NCBI RefSeq assembly: GCF_014842975.1 | Contig: NZ_JACYXK010000023.1 | Location: 124,001 to 188,000 of the forward strand | Source of the DNA: Rhodanobacter sp. DHB23 | GTDB lineage: Bacteria > Pseudomonadota > Gammaproteobacteria > Xanthomonadales > Rhodanobacteraceae | Length of the DNA stretch: 64,000 nt | Direction of reading: 5' to 3' | Shown: piece after piece, positions 17,267 to 26,602 of the stretch | Layout of the letters: each line of letters opens with the position of its first letter | How positions within the stretch are numbered: position 1 is the first letter of the stretch | Notes under the pieces: generated by a model | The model's input: only the letters and a program-made list of their open reading frames with translations | What the model was told of the DNA's origin: nothing | The model's database searches: none | Made by a program: the position numbers and the translations under genes

Positions 17267-17797
17267 TTAATGTGTAGAAGGGTATTCCGCCAGGTCGATT
17301 CTGGTTAAGCAATCGTGATCGGATGCAGCCCCAAATCTGAGTTCGCGGCGATCGTTGATGCGTGCTGAAATTGCTCGGTAGCCAGGTCCGCCATCTACGC
17401 CGAGCGCCCAGTTATGTTTGATGGTAACCCCTGCAAATTTCGCAATTCCAATGGCGGTTGCGCAGGATGATCCATTCAATGTGATGCTCATTCCATGAGA
17501 TAAGCTGCTTGGGCTGTCCATGACAATAGTGGTGATGCCCCATCTATTGTCTGCGGCTTTATAAAAAGTAGCCAAGCCCGAGCCGGTTGTTGTTTCATCG
17601 CTGAATACAACATGCAATGACACTTGGATATTGCCGATTTGGGGGAATTTTTGACTTGTGGCAAGAGCGGCAATGGTGGCTTCTAAATCTTTTGATTCAT
17701 TGGATTTGGCGTTGGCGGATGTTGTGGTGAGAATCACCAATGCACAAATGGCTATGGCCAATAAATTGCGAAGCATGGATGTCTGGTTGCGATTCAT
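17267..17797 (-). CDS. Predicted exported protein of unknown function
   Basis: 176 aa. An N-terminal signal peptide (hydrophobic LLAIAICALVILTTTSANA) and then a soluble domain with two cysteines (in SSCAT and HDCLTR) that could pair. I recognise no family. Base composition is clearly richer in A and T than in the neighbours, suggesting acquisition by transfer. The first ATG gives MNRNQTSM; the second, 7 codons on, would give a more compact signal peptide. It converges on the LysR gene and is followed by repeats on its 5' side. Confidence 0.6.
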   Translation of the reverse strand: MNRNQTSMLRNLLAIAICALVILTTTSANAKSNESKDLEATIAALATSQKFPQIGNIQVSLHVVFSDETTTGSGLATFYKAADNRWGITTIVMDSPSSLSHGMSITLNGSSCATAIGIAKFAGVTIKHNWALGVDGGPGYRAISARINDRRELRFGAASDHDCLTRIDLAEYPSTH

Positions 17798-17876
17798 GGC
17801 GACCCCGGCAAATTGGGCCTGACGCTTGGTAGGCTTCGTATCGAAGCATAGATGATCCGGTGTGGATCAACGCGCT

Positions 17877-18003
17877 TCTCCCCTCTCCCGCTTGCGGGAG
17901 AGGGTGCCCGAAGGGCGGGAGAGGGTATGAGCGGAGCGAGATGGTGAGGCAAGCTTGTGCCCTCTCCCCCGACCCCTCTCCCGCAAGCGGGAGAGGGGAG
18001 AAG
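17877..18003. repeat. Two inverted CCCTCTCCCGC palindromes
   Basis: Palindromes at 17881-17904 (11-bp stem, TT loop) and 17973-17998 (12-bp stem CCCCTCTCCCGC/GCGGGAGAGGGG, AA loop), joined by degenerate copies (GGGCGGGAGAGGGT and GCCCTCTCCCCC). Same family as 6396-6421. They sit just beyond the ptsI stop and could end its transcript. The remaining part of the gap to 17798 is featureless. Confidence 0.75.
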
Positions 18004-18013
18004 CCGGCTTTAC

Positions 18014-19741
18014 CTAACCGAACTGCGCCAGCAGCTCGGCCACGTGCTCGTGGGTGGTGGCGCGCAGCAGGCGGGTGGCGTGGTTGCGCAGGGTGGCGTG
18101 GTCCAGCGTGGCGAGGCGGTCGCGCACCAGCAGCAACTGGCTGGGGTGCATGCTGAACTCGGTGAGGCCGAGCGCGAGCAGCATGGCCGTGAAGTTCACG
18201 TCGCCGCCGATCTCGCCGCACAGGCTCACCGGCTTCTTCGCGCGGCGCCCCGCGCCGATCACGTGCGAGAGCAGGCGTAGCAGGGCCGGCTGCAGCGGGG
18301 TGTAGATGTTGTCCAGCGCGTCGTTGCCGCGATCCGCGGCGAGCACGTATTGGGCGAGGTCGTTGGTGCCGATGGCGAGGAAGTCGGCGTGCTCCAGCAG
18401 CGAGCGCACGTTGATCGCGGCGGCGGGCACCTCGATCATCGCGCCCAGCGGCAGCTTCTCGGGCAGGTCGATGTTCTCGCGCTTCAGGTCCTGCCGCGCC
18501 AGCTTGAACAGCGTGCGCACCGCGATCAGCTCGTCGGGCTGGGTCACCATCGGCACCAGCACGCGCACCGGGCCGTAGCAGGCGGCGCGCAGGATGGCGC
18601 GGATCTGCGTGGTGAACACCGCCGGATAGCGCAGCGACAGGCGCACGCCGCGCACGCCCAGCGCGGGGTTGTCCTCGCCACGCATCACCAGGCCCGCGGC
18701 GTCGGCCTTGTCGGCGCCGAGGTCCAGCGTGCGGATGGTGACCGGCAGGCCGCCCATGCCCAGCACCAGGTCGCGGTAGGCGATGAACTGCTCGTCTTCC
18801 GAGGGCAGGCCCTTGTGGCGCAGGAACAGGAACTCGGTGCGGTACAGGCCCACGCCGTCGGCGCCGCGGGTGCGCGCCAGCGCCACGTCGGCGGGGGTTT
18901 CCGCGTTCGCCAGCAGGCGGATGGCGACGTCGTCGCGGGTGCGCGTGGCGGCGTTGGCGAGCGTGGCGAGCCGGCGCCCCTCGGCGGCGGCTTCGCGCTG
19001 CCAGGCGCGGTAGCGGGCGAGGTCCTGCGCGGTCGGATGCACGATGGCTTCGCCGCGCTCGGCGTCGAGCAGGATCAGGTCGTCGTCGTGCAGCAGCGAC
19101 AGCGCCTCGCGCGCGCCCACCAGCATGGGCAGGCCGAGGCTGCGCGCGAGGATGGCGCTGTGCGAATACGCGCTGCCGGAGCTGGTGACCGCGCCGAGCA
19201 GGCCGTTGCCGGCGAGCTGGGCCATGTCGGCCGGCGCGATGGTGTCGGCGATCAGGATCTCGCCCACGCGCGCGGCGATCTTGCGCTCTTCCGGCGTGGT
19301 GTGGCGCTGCAGCGCGGAGACCACGCGGGCGATCACCTGGTCGATGTCCTCCTTGCGGCTGCGCAGGTAGGGGTCGTCCATCGCCTCGAACACCGCCGCC
19401 AGGCGGTCGCGCTGTTTCTTCAGCGCGGCGCCGGCGCGGTAGTGGCCGATCTTCACCAGGTCGTCGAGGCCGCGCAGCAGCTCGGCGTCGTCCAGCAGCA
19501 GGCTGTGCGCGTCGATGAACTCGTTGACCTCGCGCGCCAGCGCGCCGTGCAGCTTGCCGCGCAGTTCGCGCAGTTCCAGCCGCGCGGTGTCCAGCGCGCG
19601 GTGCAGCTGTTCCAGCTCGGCCTCGACTTCGTCCTCGGCCAGCGGGCGGTTGTCCACGGCGTAGCGGCTGGGCCGCACCAGGCGCGCGCGCCCCAACGCC
19701 ATGCCGCGCGAGGCCAGCGTGCCGGGCAGGACGTGCCTCAC
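18014..19741 (-). CDS. ptsI: Phosphoenolpyruvate-protein phosphotransferase (PTS enzyme I)
   Basis: 575-aa enzyme I, which takes phosphate from PEP on a histidine and hands it to HPr in the cytoplasm. The phospho-histidine is about His194 in GSAYSHSAILARSLGLP; the PEP-binding domain has GVGLYRTEFLFL and the catalytic Cys in VSLCGEIGGD. The start chosen is GTG 19741, because AAGGGG lies 7 bases before it; a GTG two codons earlier is too close to that site. Site and start lie within a perfect 14-bp hairpin (19736-19771). No EIIB or EIIC gene is nearby, so the system is regulatory. Confidence 0.93.
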   Translation of the reverse strand: MRHVLPGTLASRGMALGRARLVRPSRYAVDNRPLAEDEVEAELEQLHRALDTARLELRELRGKLHGALAREVNEFIDAHSLLLDDAELLRGLDDLVKIGHYRAGAALKKQRDRLAAVFEAMDDPYLRSRKEDIDQVIARVVSALQRHTTPEERKIAARVGEILIADTIAPADMAQLAGNGLLGAVTSSGSAYSHSAILARSLGLPMLVGAREALSLLHDDDLILLDAERGEAIVHPTAQDLARYRAWQREAAAEGRRLATLANAATRTRDDVAIRLLANAETPADVALARTRGADGVGLYRTEFLFLRHKGLPSEDEQFIAYRDLVLGMGGLPVTIRTLDLGADKADAAGLVMRGEDNPALGVRGVRLSLRYPAVFTTQIRAILRAACYGPVRVLVPMVTQPDELIAVRTLFKLARQDLKRENIDLPEKLPLGAMIEVPAAAINVRSLLEHADFLAIGTNDLAQYVLAADRGNDALDNIYTPLQPALLRLLSHVIGAGRRAKKPVSLCGEIGGDVNFTAMLLALGLTEFSMHPSQLLLVRDRLATLDHATLRNHATRLLRATTHEHVAELLAQFG

Positions 19742-19771
19742 GGGCACGCCCCTTGGAGCGTGCCCGTGAGG
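19736..19771 (-). promoter_or_regulatory. Hairpin enclosing the ptsI ribosome binding site and start
   Basis: On the ptsI message, a 14-bp perfect stem (arms 19758-19771 and 19736-19749) has an 8-base loop that carries most of the AAGGGG Shine-Dalgarno sequence, with the GTG start in the 3' arm. Such a fold would hide the start and could make ptsI translation conditional or poor. It directly abuts the GGGATTCGGG repeat, so a repeat-associated origin is possible. Confidence 0.6.
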
Positions 19772-19773
19772 CC

Positions 19774-19888
19774 GGGATTCGGGATACGGGATTCGGGATT
19801 CGGCAAAGCGGGTTGCGGCAAGACTTGCCGCAACGCCCGATGCGCGGCTTTTGCTTTTCCGAATCCCGAATCCCGTATCCCGAATCCC
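19774..19888. repeat. GGGATTCGGGATAC element with 30-bp perfect inverted ends
   Basis: The arms 19774-19803 and 19859-19888 are exact inverted copies built of the GGGATTC/GGGATAC heptad; the centre holds a second hairpin, GTTGCGGCAA/TTGCCGCAAC. It fills the gap between ptsI and ptsH. Relatives occur at 28611-28710, 29978-30079, inside purM and inside purL. Confidence 0.85.
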
Positions 19889-19895
19889 ATCGCTC

Positions 19896-20165
19896 TCATG
19901 CCCCCTCGTCGAACTTGCGGTCGAACAGGTCGGCCACGGCGTCCAGCGCGGCCTGTTCGTCCGGGCCCTCGGCGCGGATCGTCAGCGGCGTGCCGATGCC
20001 GGCGGCCAGCATCATGACGCCCATGATGCTCTGCGCGTTGACTTCGCGGCCGCGGTTCAGCAGCAGCACGGTGGATTTGTAGCCCTGCACCAGTTGCACC
20101 AGCTTGGCCGAGGCGCGCGCATGCAGGCCGAGTTTGTTGGAGACGACGATTTCTTTTTCGAGCAT
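19896..20165 (-). CDS. ptsH: Phosphocarrier protein HPr
   Basis: 89-aa HPr. Receives phosphate from enzyme I on His15 (KLGLHARAS) and passes it to EIIA; the regulatory Ser46 (AQSIMGVMML) is the target of HPr kinase, whose gene is three positions upstream. Both sites are intact. It lies 23 bp after the EIIA gene, in the same direction, and is separated from ptsI by the heptad repeat element. Confidence 0.95.
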   Translation of the reverse strand: MLEKEIVVSNKLGLHARASAKLVQLVQGYKSTVLLLNRGREVNAQSIMGVMMLAAGIGTPLTIRAEGPDEQAALDAVADLFDRKFDEGA

Positions 20166-20188
20166 GGGTCAGGCTTTTCGAGAGTGGC

Positions 20189-20587
20189 TCATGGACAAGC
20201 CTTGTCGATGAAAATTCCGCCGCGGCCGCCGCTGGCCGCGATCTCGGCCAGCTCGTCCAGCGTCTTGTCGGCGTAGTTGAGCACGCGCAGCAGCATCGGC
20301 AGGTTGAGGCCGGAGACGCAGCGCAGGCGCACGCCCAGCGAGCTGAGCGAGAGCCCGATGTTGCACGGCGTGGCGCCGTAGAGGTCGGCCAGCACCAGCA
20401 CACCCTCGCCCTGGTCGAGCGCGCGCGCGTGGCGCGCGGTGAGCGTGCGCATCACGTCGGGGTCGGCCTGCGGCGGCACTTCCACCGCCTCCACCTGCAA
20501 GGGCAGTTTCGGCATCACGTGGTGGGCGGCGGAAATCAGCGCCTGGCCGACCGCCTCGTGGGTCATCAGCAGCACGCCGACGCTCAT
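20189..20587 (-). CDS. PTS EIIA component, mannose family
   Basis: 132-aa single-domain EIIA of the mannose/fructose/sorbose family, phosphorylated on His10 (VLLMTHEAVG) by HPr. No EIIB, EIIC or EIID is encoded nearby, so it most likely signals rather than transports sugar, as proposed for proteobacteria with this gene order. It is followed closely by ptsH and preceded by rapZ in the same direction. Confidence 0.9.
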   Translation of the reverse strand: MSVGVLLMTHEAVGQALISAAHHVMPKLPLQVEAVEVPPQADPDVMRTLTARHARALDQGEGVLVLADLYGATPCNIGLSLSSLGVRLRCVSGLNLPMLLRVLNYADKTLDELAEIAASGGRGGIFIDKACP

Positions 20588-20630
20588 GGCCGTGCTTCCG
20601 TCTGTTGGATTTGTCGCGGCGACATGGCAG

Positions 20631-21530
20631 TCAGTCCAGCTCGCGGTGGAAGGTGAGCACGCCTTCGCGCGTCGTGCGGTAGTGCGCGGCGAGTTGCTCG
20701 ACGAGGTACACCGAGCGATGGCGGCCGCCGGTGCAGCCGATGGCGATGGTGACGTAGCTGCGGTCGTCCTGCTCGAAGCGCGGCAGCCAGGCGTCCAGCC
20801 AGCGCGTGGTGTCGGCCAGGTATTCGGCCACCAGCGGTTCGGCGTCGAGGAACTCGCGCACCGGCGCGTCCTTGCCGGACAGCGGGCGCAGCTTCGGTTG
20901 CCAGTGCGGGTTGGGCAGGCAGCGCGCGTCGAACACGAAATCCGAGTCCAGCGGCAGCCCGCGCTTGAACGCGAAGGACTGGAACATCAGCGTCATGCCC
21001 TCGGTGGCCTGCGCATACCCGGTGGCGACCAGGCGGCGCAGCTGGTGCACGTTGAGGTCGCTGGAATCGATCACCTTCTCGGCGATCGCGACCAGCGGGC
21101 GCAGCAGGCGGCGTTCCTCGGCGATCGCGCTGGCCAGCGACTTGCCGCGCGTGGCCAGCGGGTGCCGGCGGCGGGTCTCCGAATAGCGCTTGAGCAGCAC
21201 ATCGTCGCTGCAGTCGAGGAAGATCAGGTGCAACTGCACGCCGGTGGCGGCCAGCTCGGACAGCGCCTCGGGCAGGTGCTCGAGGTCGGCGCCGCGGTTG
21301 CGCACGTCCACGCCCACCGCGATGCGCCGGTAGCGGCCGGCGCCGCGTCCCGCCGCGTCCACCAACTGCGGCAGCAGCGAGGGCGGCAGGTTGTCGACGC
21401 AGTAGAACTCCAGGTCCTCCAGCGCGCGCAGCGCCACCGTCTTGCCGCCGCCGGACATGCCGGTGAGCACGATCAGGTGGGTTTCGTGCGGGTTGGCGAA
21501 CAGGTTGCCCGGCGTGGACTGGTCGGTCAT
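20631..21530 (-). CDS. rapZ: RNase adapter protein RapZ
   Basis: 299-aa P-loop protein of the RapZ/YvcJ family. Walker A is GMSGGGKT near residues 24-31; the C-terminal domain contains AIGCTGGRHRSVYLVEQLA, the conserved end motif. In E. coli RapZ directs RNase E to the sRNA GlmZ and so controls glucosamine-6-phosphate synthase and cell-wall precursor supply; whether a GlmZ-like RNA exists here is unknown. It starts 4 bases after the hprK stop. Confidence 0.93.
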   Translation of the reverse strand: MTDQSTPGNLFANPHETHLIVLTGMSGGGKTVALRALEDLEFYCVDNLPPSLLPQLVDAAGRGAGRYRRIAVGVDVRNRGADLEHLPEALSELAATGVQLHLIFLDCSDDVLLKRYSETRRRHPLATRGKSLASAIAEERRLLRPLVAIAEKVIDSSDLNVHQLRRLVATGYAQATEGMTLMFQSFAFKRGLPLDSDFVFDARCLPNPHWQPKLRPLSGKDAPVREFLDAEPLVAEYLADTTRWLDAWLPRFEQDDRSYVTIAIGCTGGRHRSVYLVEQLAAHYRTTREGVLTFHRELD

Positions 21531-21534
21531 GGCG

Positions 21535-22485
21535 TCACCATGGCGGCAGCCGGCGCAGCTGGTGCGCCTGGCGGTCGATGAAGGTCTGCGCGGGATCGAT
21601 GCCCTTGCTCTTCAGCGCGTGGTTGCGCACGGCGGCCTCGACCAGCACGGCGATGTTGCGGCCCGGCGCCACCGGGATGGTGATCATCGGCACCTGCACG
21701 TCGAACACCTCGCGGTGGCCGGTGTCGCCGGTGAGGCGGGTCAGCGCGTCGATGTCCTCGCCTTCGCGCAACGGCTTCAGGTGGATCACCAGGCGCAGGT
21801 ACTTGGACGGCTTCACCGACATGTGGCCGAACATCTCGCGCACGTTGAGCACGCCGAGGCCGCGCACTTCCAGCAGGTCCTGCAGCAGTTCGGGGCAGGT
21901 GCCGTCGATCACGTCCGGCGCGATCAGGGTGAATTCGGTGGCGTCGTCGGCGACCAGGCGGTGGCCGCGGCTGATCAGCTCCAGCGCCAGCTCGCTCTTG
22001 CCGGAGCCGGGCTCGCCGGTGATCAGCACGCCGATCGAGAACACCTCCAGGAACACGCCGTGCAGGGTGACCTTCGCCGCCAGCTGGCGCGCGAGGTGGT
22101 ATTGCAGGAAGGTCAGCAGCTCGTGGCCGCGCTTGGAACTGACCCACAGCGGGGTGTCGGTTTCCTCGGCTACCTCGCGCAGGTCCGGGGGGATGGCCTG
22201 GTCCTTGGTGACGATCAGCGCCACTGGCCGGGTGGCGGCGATCTTGTGGATCGCCTCCCAGCGCTGGCGCGAGTCCATCGCGTCGAGGAAGTTCAGCTCC
22301 TCCGAGCCGACGATCTGGATCTTGTTCGGATAGATGACGTTGAGGTAGCCGATCAGCGAGGGGCGGCGCGACTGCGCCACATTGGGCTCCAGCATGCGCG
22401 ATTCGCCGCGCATGCCGGCGATCCAACGCAGCGCCATGCGCTCGTTGACGCCGTCGAAGAGTTGTCGTGCGGTGAGCCGATCCAA
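21535..22485 (-). CDS. hprK: HPr kinase/phosphorylase
   Basis: 316-aa bifunctional enzyme that phosphorylates and dephosphorylates HPr at Ser46. Walker A is GEPGSGKS at 157-164, with the capping region [10 protein letters not shown] and the signature [14 protein letters not shown]. The start is TTG 22485, preceded by AAAGGA at 7 bases, which gives the usual family length of about 316; the frame is open 42 codons further but without homology. The gene directly precedes rapZ and follows hpf with only 125 bp between, where many relatives have ptsN. Confidence 0.92.
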   Translation of the reverse strand: MDRLTARQLFDGVNERMALRWIAGMRGESRMLEPNVAQSRRPSLIGYLNVIYPNKIQIVGSEELNFLDAMDSRQRWEAIHKIAATRPVALIVTKDQAIPPDLREVAEETDTPLWVSSKRGHELLTFLQYHLARQLAAKVTLHGVFLEVFSIGVLITGEPGSGKSELALELISRGHRLVADDATEFTLIAPDVIDGTCPELLQDLLEVRGLGVLNVREMFGHMSVKPSKYLRLVIHLKPLREGEDIDALTRLTGDTGHREVFDVQVPMITIPVAPGRNIAVLVEAAVRNHALKSKGIDPAQTFIDRQAHQLRRLPPW

Positions 22486-22575
22486 GCTTCGGTCCTTTGC
22501 ATCGCGCGCCGAGCGTGGGTTTGCGGCGGGGCAGGCCATTGTGCCAGCTTGGGCGGAGAGTGTGCGCGGGGAAAG

Positions 22576-22602
22576 GCAGGCCGCCCGTGCGGGGCGGCCT
22601 GC
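22576..22602 (-). terminator. Hairpin after hpf
   Basis: A 10-bp stem (22576-22585 with 22593-22602, arm GCAGGCCGCC) just downstream of the hpf stop on the same strand. GC-rich, with no T run, so only a moderate terminator candidate; it could separate hpf from the hprK unit. Confidence 0.5.
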
Positions 22603-22610
22603 GGAGGGCA

Positions 22611-22934
22611 TCAGCCGTACTGAGGCTCCGCGCGCGTGGCGCGGTGGTGCTTGTCCACGATCTTTTCGCGATGGCGCCGCAGCTGGTTGACCAGCTTGTC
22701 GAACAGCGCGTCGATGGAGGCGTACATGTCGGCCTCGGCGGCCTCGGCGTGCAGGGTGGCGCCGGTGACGCCGAGGGTGGCGTCCGCGCGATGTCGCAGC
22801 TTGTCCACCGAGAGGATCACGGCGAGGCTGACCAGCTTGTCATCGAGGCGGTGGAGGCGGTCGAGCCTGGACTCGACGTGTTGGCGCAGCGCGGGGGTGA
22901 CATCGATCTGCTGGCCGCTGAGTTGGAATTGCAT
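22611..22934 (-). CDS. hpf: Ribosome hibernation promoting factor (short form)
   Basis: 107-aa HPF/YfiA family protein that binds the 30S subunit and promotes ribosome dimers in stationary phase. The fold signature [20 protein letters not shown] at the start and [20 protein letters not shown] are typical; there is no long-form C-terminal domain. A strong AGGAGG lies 7 bases before the ATG. It follows rpoN after 132 bp, the standard order; I found no sigma-54 -24/-12 site in that gap. Confidence 0.93.
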   Translation of the reverse strand: MQFQLSGQQIDVTPALRQHVESRLDRLHRLDDKLVSLAVILSVDKLRHRADATLGVTGATLHAEAAEADMYASIDALFDKLVNQLRRHREKIVDKHHRATRAEPQYG

Positions 22935-23066
22935 GGTACGCCTCCTCTGGGTGGTGCAGGCCGCGTTTCGCGGCGGGACGGGCGCGCGTCGGGCTGTCCT
23001 GGCGCGCCTTCAAACATCCTTCGCTACAGACATTGGGAGTGCTTCCGCGGCAGGCAAGTTCCCCGG

Positions 23067-24533
23067 TCAATTCTTGCGCTGGCGTTCGCTGGAGCTGGGA
23101 ATGCGCAGCCCCTCGCGGTACTTGGCCACGGTGCGGCGCGCGACCTGGATGCCCTTGTTCTTCAGCTCGGCGGCCAGGGCCTGGTCGGACAGCGGCTTGC
23201 GCGGATCCTCCGCGTCGATGAGCTTGCGCAACATCGCCTGGATCGCGGTGGCCGAGGCGCTGCCGCCGTCCTCGGTGGATACGCCGCTGGAGAAGAAATA
23301 CTTCAGCTCGAAGGTGCCGCGCGGCGTGTGCAGGTACTTGCGCGTGGTGACGCGCGAGATGGTCGATTCGTGCATGCCCACCTCCTCGGCCACTTCGCGC
23401 AGCACCAGCGGATGCATCGCCTCGGGGCCGTAGTCGAGGAAGGCGCTCTGCCGCCGCACAATGGCGCCGGCCACCTTGAGCAAGGTTTCGGCACGCGACT
23501 CCAGACTCTTGAGCAGCCAGCGCGCTTCCTGAAGCTGGCCCTTCATCCAACTGGCGTCGTCGCCGCGGGCGCGCGCGATCAGGTTGCAGTAGTGCTGGTT
23601 GAGGCCCAGCCGCGGCTGCGCGTCCGCGTTGAGGCGCACCTGCCAGCGGCTGCCCTCGCGCACCGCATAGACGTCCGGCGCCACGTATTCCACCGGGGTG
23701 GCGTCCAGCGCCGCGCCGGGGCGCGGGTCGAGGCTGCGGATCAGCGCGGCGGCGGCGGCCACCTCTTCCTCGTCGGCGCGGAGCTTGCGCGCCAGCTTCG
23801 CGACGTCGTTGCGCGCCAGCAGCTCCAGTTCGCTTTCGACGATGGCGAGCGCCAGCTCGCGTTGCGGCGTGGCGTCGTCGAACTGCTGCAACTGGCTGCG
23901 CAGGCAGTCGCGCAGGTCGAGGCTGGCCACGCCCAGCGGGTCGAAGCCCTGCAGGCGGCGACGCACCGCCTCGATCTCGGCGAGGCTGGCGTCGAGATCG
24001 GCCGGCAGGGCCGTACGCACCGCCTCGATGCCGTCGGCGAGGTAGCCGTCGGCGTTCAGCGCATCGATCATCACCGTGGCGATGGCGGTCTGGCGCGGGT
24101 TGAAGCCGGCGAGGTTGAGCTGCCACAGCAGGTGTTGCTGCAGGGTTTCGGGCGCGGCGTTCTGCGGCTCGAAGTCCTCGTCGCCGCGCGCGTTGCCGCC
24201 GGCGGAGCTGCTGGAAAAGTCGATCGGGGTCTCGACGCTGCCGCCGCCGTCGTCCGCCCACTCGGCGTTGTCGTCGGCGTCGGCGCCATGGTCGGTCGCG
24301 GTTTCGGCGGAACCGGGCGCCTGCGTGTATTCGGCTTCCGGCGCGGCCTCGTCGGTGCCGTCTTCGCCGTCTTCGCTCTCGTCGGCGAATTCCAGCAGCG
24401 GGTTGCCTTCGGCGATCTGCCGCAGCTCGGTCTCCAGTTCCAGTTGCGACAACTGCAGCAGCCGGATCGCCAGTTGCAGTTGCGGCGTCAGGGTGAGCTG
24501 CTGATGGAGTCGGAATTGCAGTGCGGGTTTCAT
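23067..24533 (-). CDS. rpoN: RNA polymerase sigma-54 factor
   Basis: 488-aa sigma factor for enhancer-dependent promoters. Region I is the glutamine- and leucine-rich N-terminus (LHQQLTLTPQLQLAIRLLQ), region II is acidic (about 50-110), followed by the core-binding region, the HTH (MHESTISRVTTRKY) and the RpoN box ARRTVAKYRE at 465-474. All elements are intact. It sits between lptB and hpf in the canonical order. Confidence 0.95.
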   Translation of the reverse strand: MKPALQFRLHQQLTLTPQLQLAIRLLQLSQLELETELRQIAEGNPLLEFADESEDGEDGTDEAAPEAEYTQAPGSAETATDHGADADDNAEWADDGGGSVETPIDFSSSSAGGNARGDEDFEPQNAAPETLQQHLLWQLNLAGFNPRQTAIATVMIDALNADGYLADGIEAVRTALPADLDASLAEIEAVRRRLQGFDPLGVASLDLRDCLRSQLQQFDDATPQRELALAIVESELELLARNDVAKLARKLRADEEEVAAAAALIRSLDPRPGAALDATPVEYVAPDVYAVREGSRWQVRLNADAQPRLGLNQHYCNLIARARGDDASWMKGQLQEARWLLKSLESRAETLLKVAGAIVRRQSAFLDYGPEAMHPLVLREVAEEVGMHESTISRVTTRKYLHTPRGTFELKYFFSSGVSTEDGGSASATAIQAMLRKLIDAEDPRKPLSDQALAAELKNKGIQVARRTVAKYREGLRIPSSSERQRKN

Positions 24534-24618
24534 GCCGGCCTGTGGAATGGGCTGACGGTCATCCTACTCCGCGGCCGGCGGGCGCGGCCATAGCCAGTCG
24601 CCCGCCGTGAAGCTTGCG

Positions 24619-25338
<720 letters not shown>

Positions 25339-25341
25339 CGA

Positions 25342-26022
25342 TCAGTGGCCCTTGGCCGGAGTGTCGGTTTTCGCCGGGGCGGGCGTGACAGCCTTGGCGG
25401 GCAGCCTGCCGGCCACCGGCTCGTTGTCGGGCACCGGCTGCGCCGTGGGCGGCCTGGCGCACACGACCGGCGTGGCCGTGGTGTTCTTGGGCAGGATCAC
25501 GCCGTGCACCAGGCCGTCGCCGGCGGTGTCGCCGGTGATCTGGCTGGTGTCCTGGTTGTAGGTGAGCTTGTCGCCGTGGAACTCGCCGCGGCATTGCTGG
25601 TTCACCACCGCATTGCCGGTGAGCACGGCGATGCTGTTGGTGTTGTCGTAGTCCAGCATGGTCCCGTCGCCGGTCATCAGGTTGTTGTTCTCGTCCAGTT
25701 CCTGGATGTGCGCCGGCTTGCCGGTGACCACCACGCGCGATACCTGCTGGTCGCCGTCGAGGTAGATCTTGGCGACGTCGCCGGTGACCAGCATGGTGCC
25801 CTGGGTGATCCTGACATTGCCGGTGAGCGTGGTGACCGTGTTCGGCGCGTTGTAGGCGTCGGTGTGCCTGGCCGCGTAGTTCATCACCTGCTGCCGGTCC
25901 GACTTCTTGGCGCTGGCCGCCAGCGGCGCCAGCGCGAGCAGCGCCGCCACGCAGGCCATGCCGATGGCGTCACGACTTGCGTTGCGGGCGCGGACGCGGC
26001 GGGAGGGTACCGTGGCTTGCAT
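25342..26022 (-). CDS. lptA: LPS transport periplasmic protein LptA
   Basis: 226-aa periplasmic bridge protein with an OstA-like beta-jellyroll (TLTGNVRITQGTMLVTGDVAKIYL, VLTGNAVVNQQ). The signal peptide follows a basic stretch of about 20 residues and ends near ASAKK. The C-terminus has a Pro/Ala/Lys-rich extension beyond the usual domain. ATG 26022 has GGAG 7 bases upstream but overlaps lptC by 53 bp; Met22 (25959) would avoid the overlap but has no visible ribosome binding site. Confidence 0.9.
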   Translation of the reverse strand: MQATVPSRRVRARNASRDAIGMACVAALLALAPLAASAKKSDRQQVMNYAARHTDAYNAPNTVTTLTGNVRITQGTMLVTGDVAKIYLDGDQQVSRVVVTGKPAHIQELDENNNLMTGDGTMLDYDNTNSIAVLTGNAVVNQQCRGEFHGDKLTYNQDTSQITGDTAGDGLVHGVILPKNTTATPVVCARPPTAQPVPDNEPVAGRLPAKAVTPAPAKTDTPAKGH

Positions 26023-26602
26023 CGAGCAGCTCCAGATGGTTGTCGTTGAGGTTGGCACGCATGCCAATGCCGTCCAGTGTACGTGCGCCCTGCACGGCGT
26101 GCGCCGCTTCGGCCGTTTCCATGCGGTCTTCCTTCGGCCAGGCGGTGACCTCGGAGGTGTCGAGGGTCGCCTCCGCCTGTGCCTGGCCCTTGGCGTCGAC
26201 ATAGGCGGCGCGCTGCATGTGCACCGGGCCCTGCAGCTTGATCAGGGTGCCGCTCTTGTCCACCCAGCCGTACAGTGAGTGGCCGTCCCAGTCCGGGATG
26301 CCGGGCTTCTTGGGGGAGATCTGGAAGACCGGCGCGTTGATGTACAGGGTGTCGTCGTCCTCGCGGCGCTCCATGTGCGGCGCCTGCATGCGGAAGGCCA
26401 GCATGCCCTCGGGGTTGTAGGACCACATCCTGGCGTTGTAGAGGACGTAGCCCGAGCGCGGCGGTCCCACGAAGTCGTTCTCCTTCGGCGCCCCGCTTAC
26501 CCACCACAGCAGCGCCTGGGCGAGGCCGGCGGCCAGCGCCACCAGCACGATCATGGCGGGCAGCTTGCGGTCGCGGAACCAGAGGCGCAGCGAGGCGATC
26601 AC
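25970..26602 (-). CDS. lptC: LPS export protein LptC
   Basis: 210-aa bitopic inner-membrane protein that passes LPS from LptB2FG to LptA. One N-terminal membrane helix (about 15-36) and a periplasmic LptC domain (TLYINAPVFQI, AEATLDTSEVTAW). Starts in a 4-base overlap with the kdsC stop (26599-26602) and overlaps lptA, so lptC and lptA are translationally linked. Confidence 0.9.
   Translation of the reverse strand: MIASLRLWFRDRKLPAMIVLVALAAGLAQALLWWVSGAPKENDFVGPPRSGYVLYNARMWSYNPEGMLAFRMQAPHMERREDDDTLYINAPVFQISPKKPGIPDWDGHSLYGWVDKSGTLIKLQGPVHMQRAAYVDAKGQAQAEATLDTSEVTAWPKEDRMETAEAAHAVQGARTLDGIGMRANLNDNHLELLDASHGTLPPRPRPQRKS

Noticed and set aside
22935-23066. Sigma-54 dependent promoter before hpf
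   Set aside because: No GG-N10-GC pair fitting the -24/-12 consensus was found in the gap.
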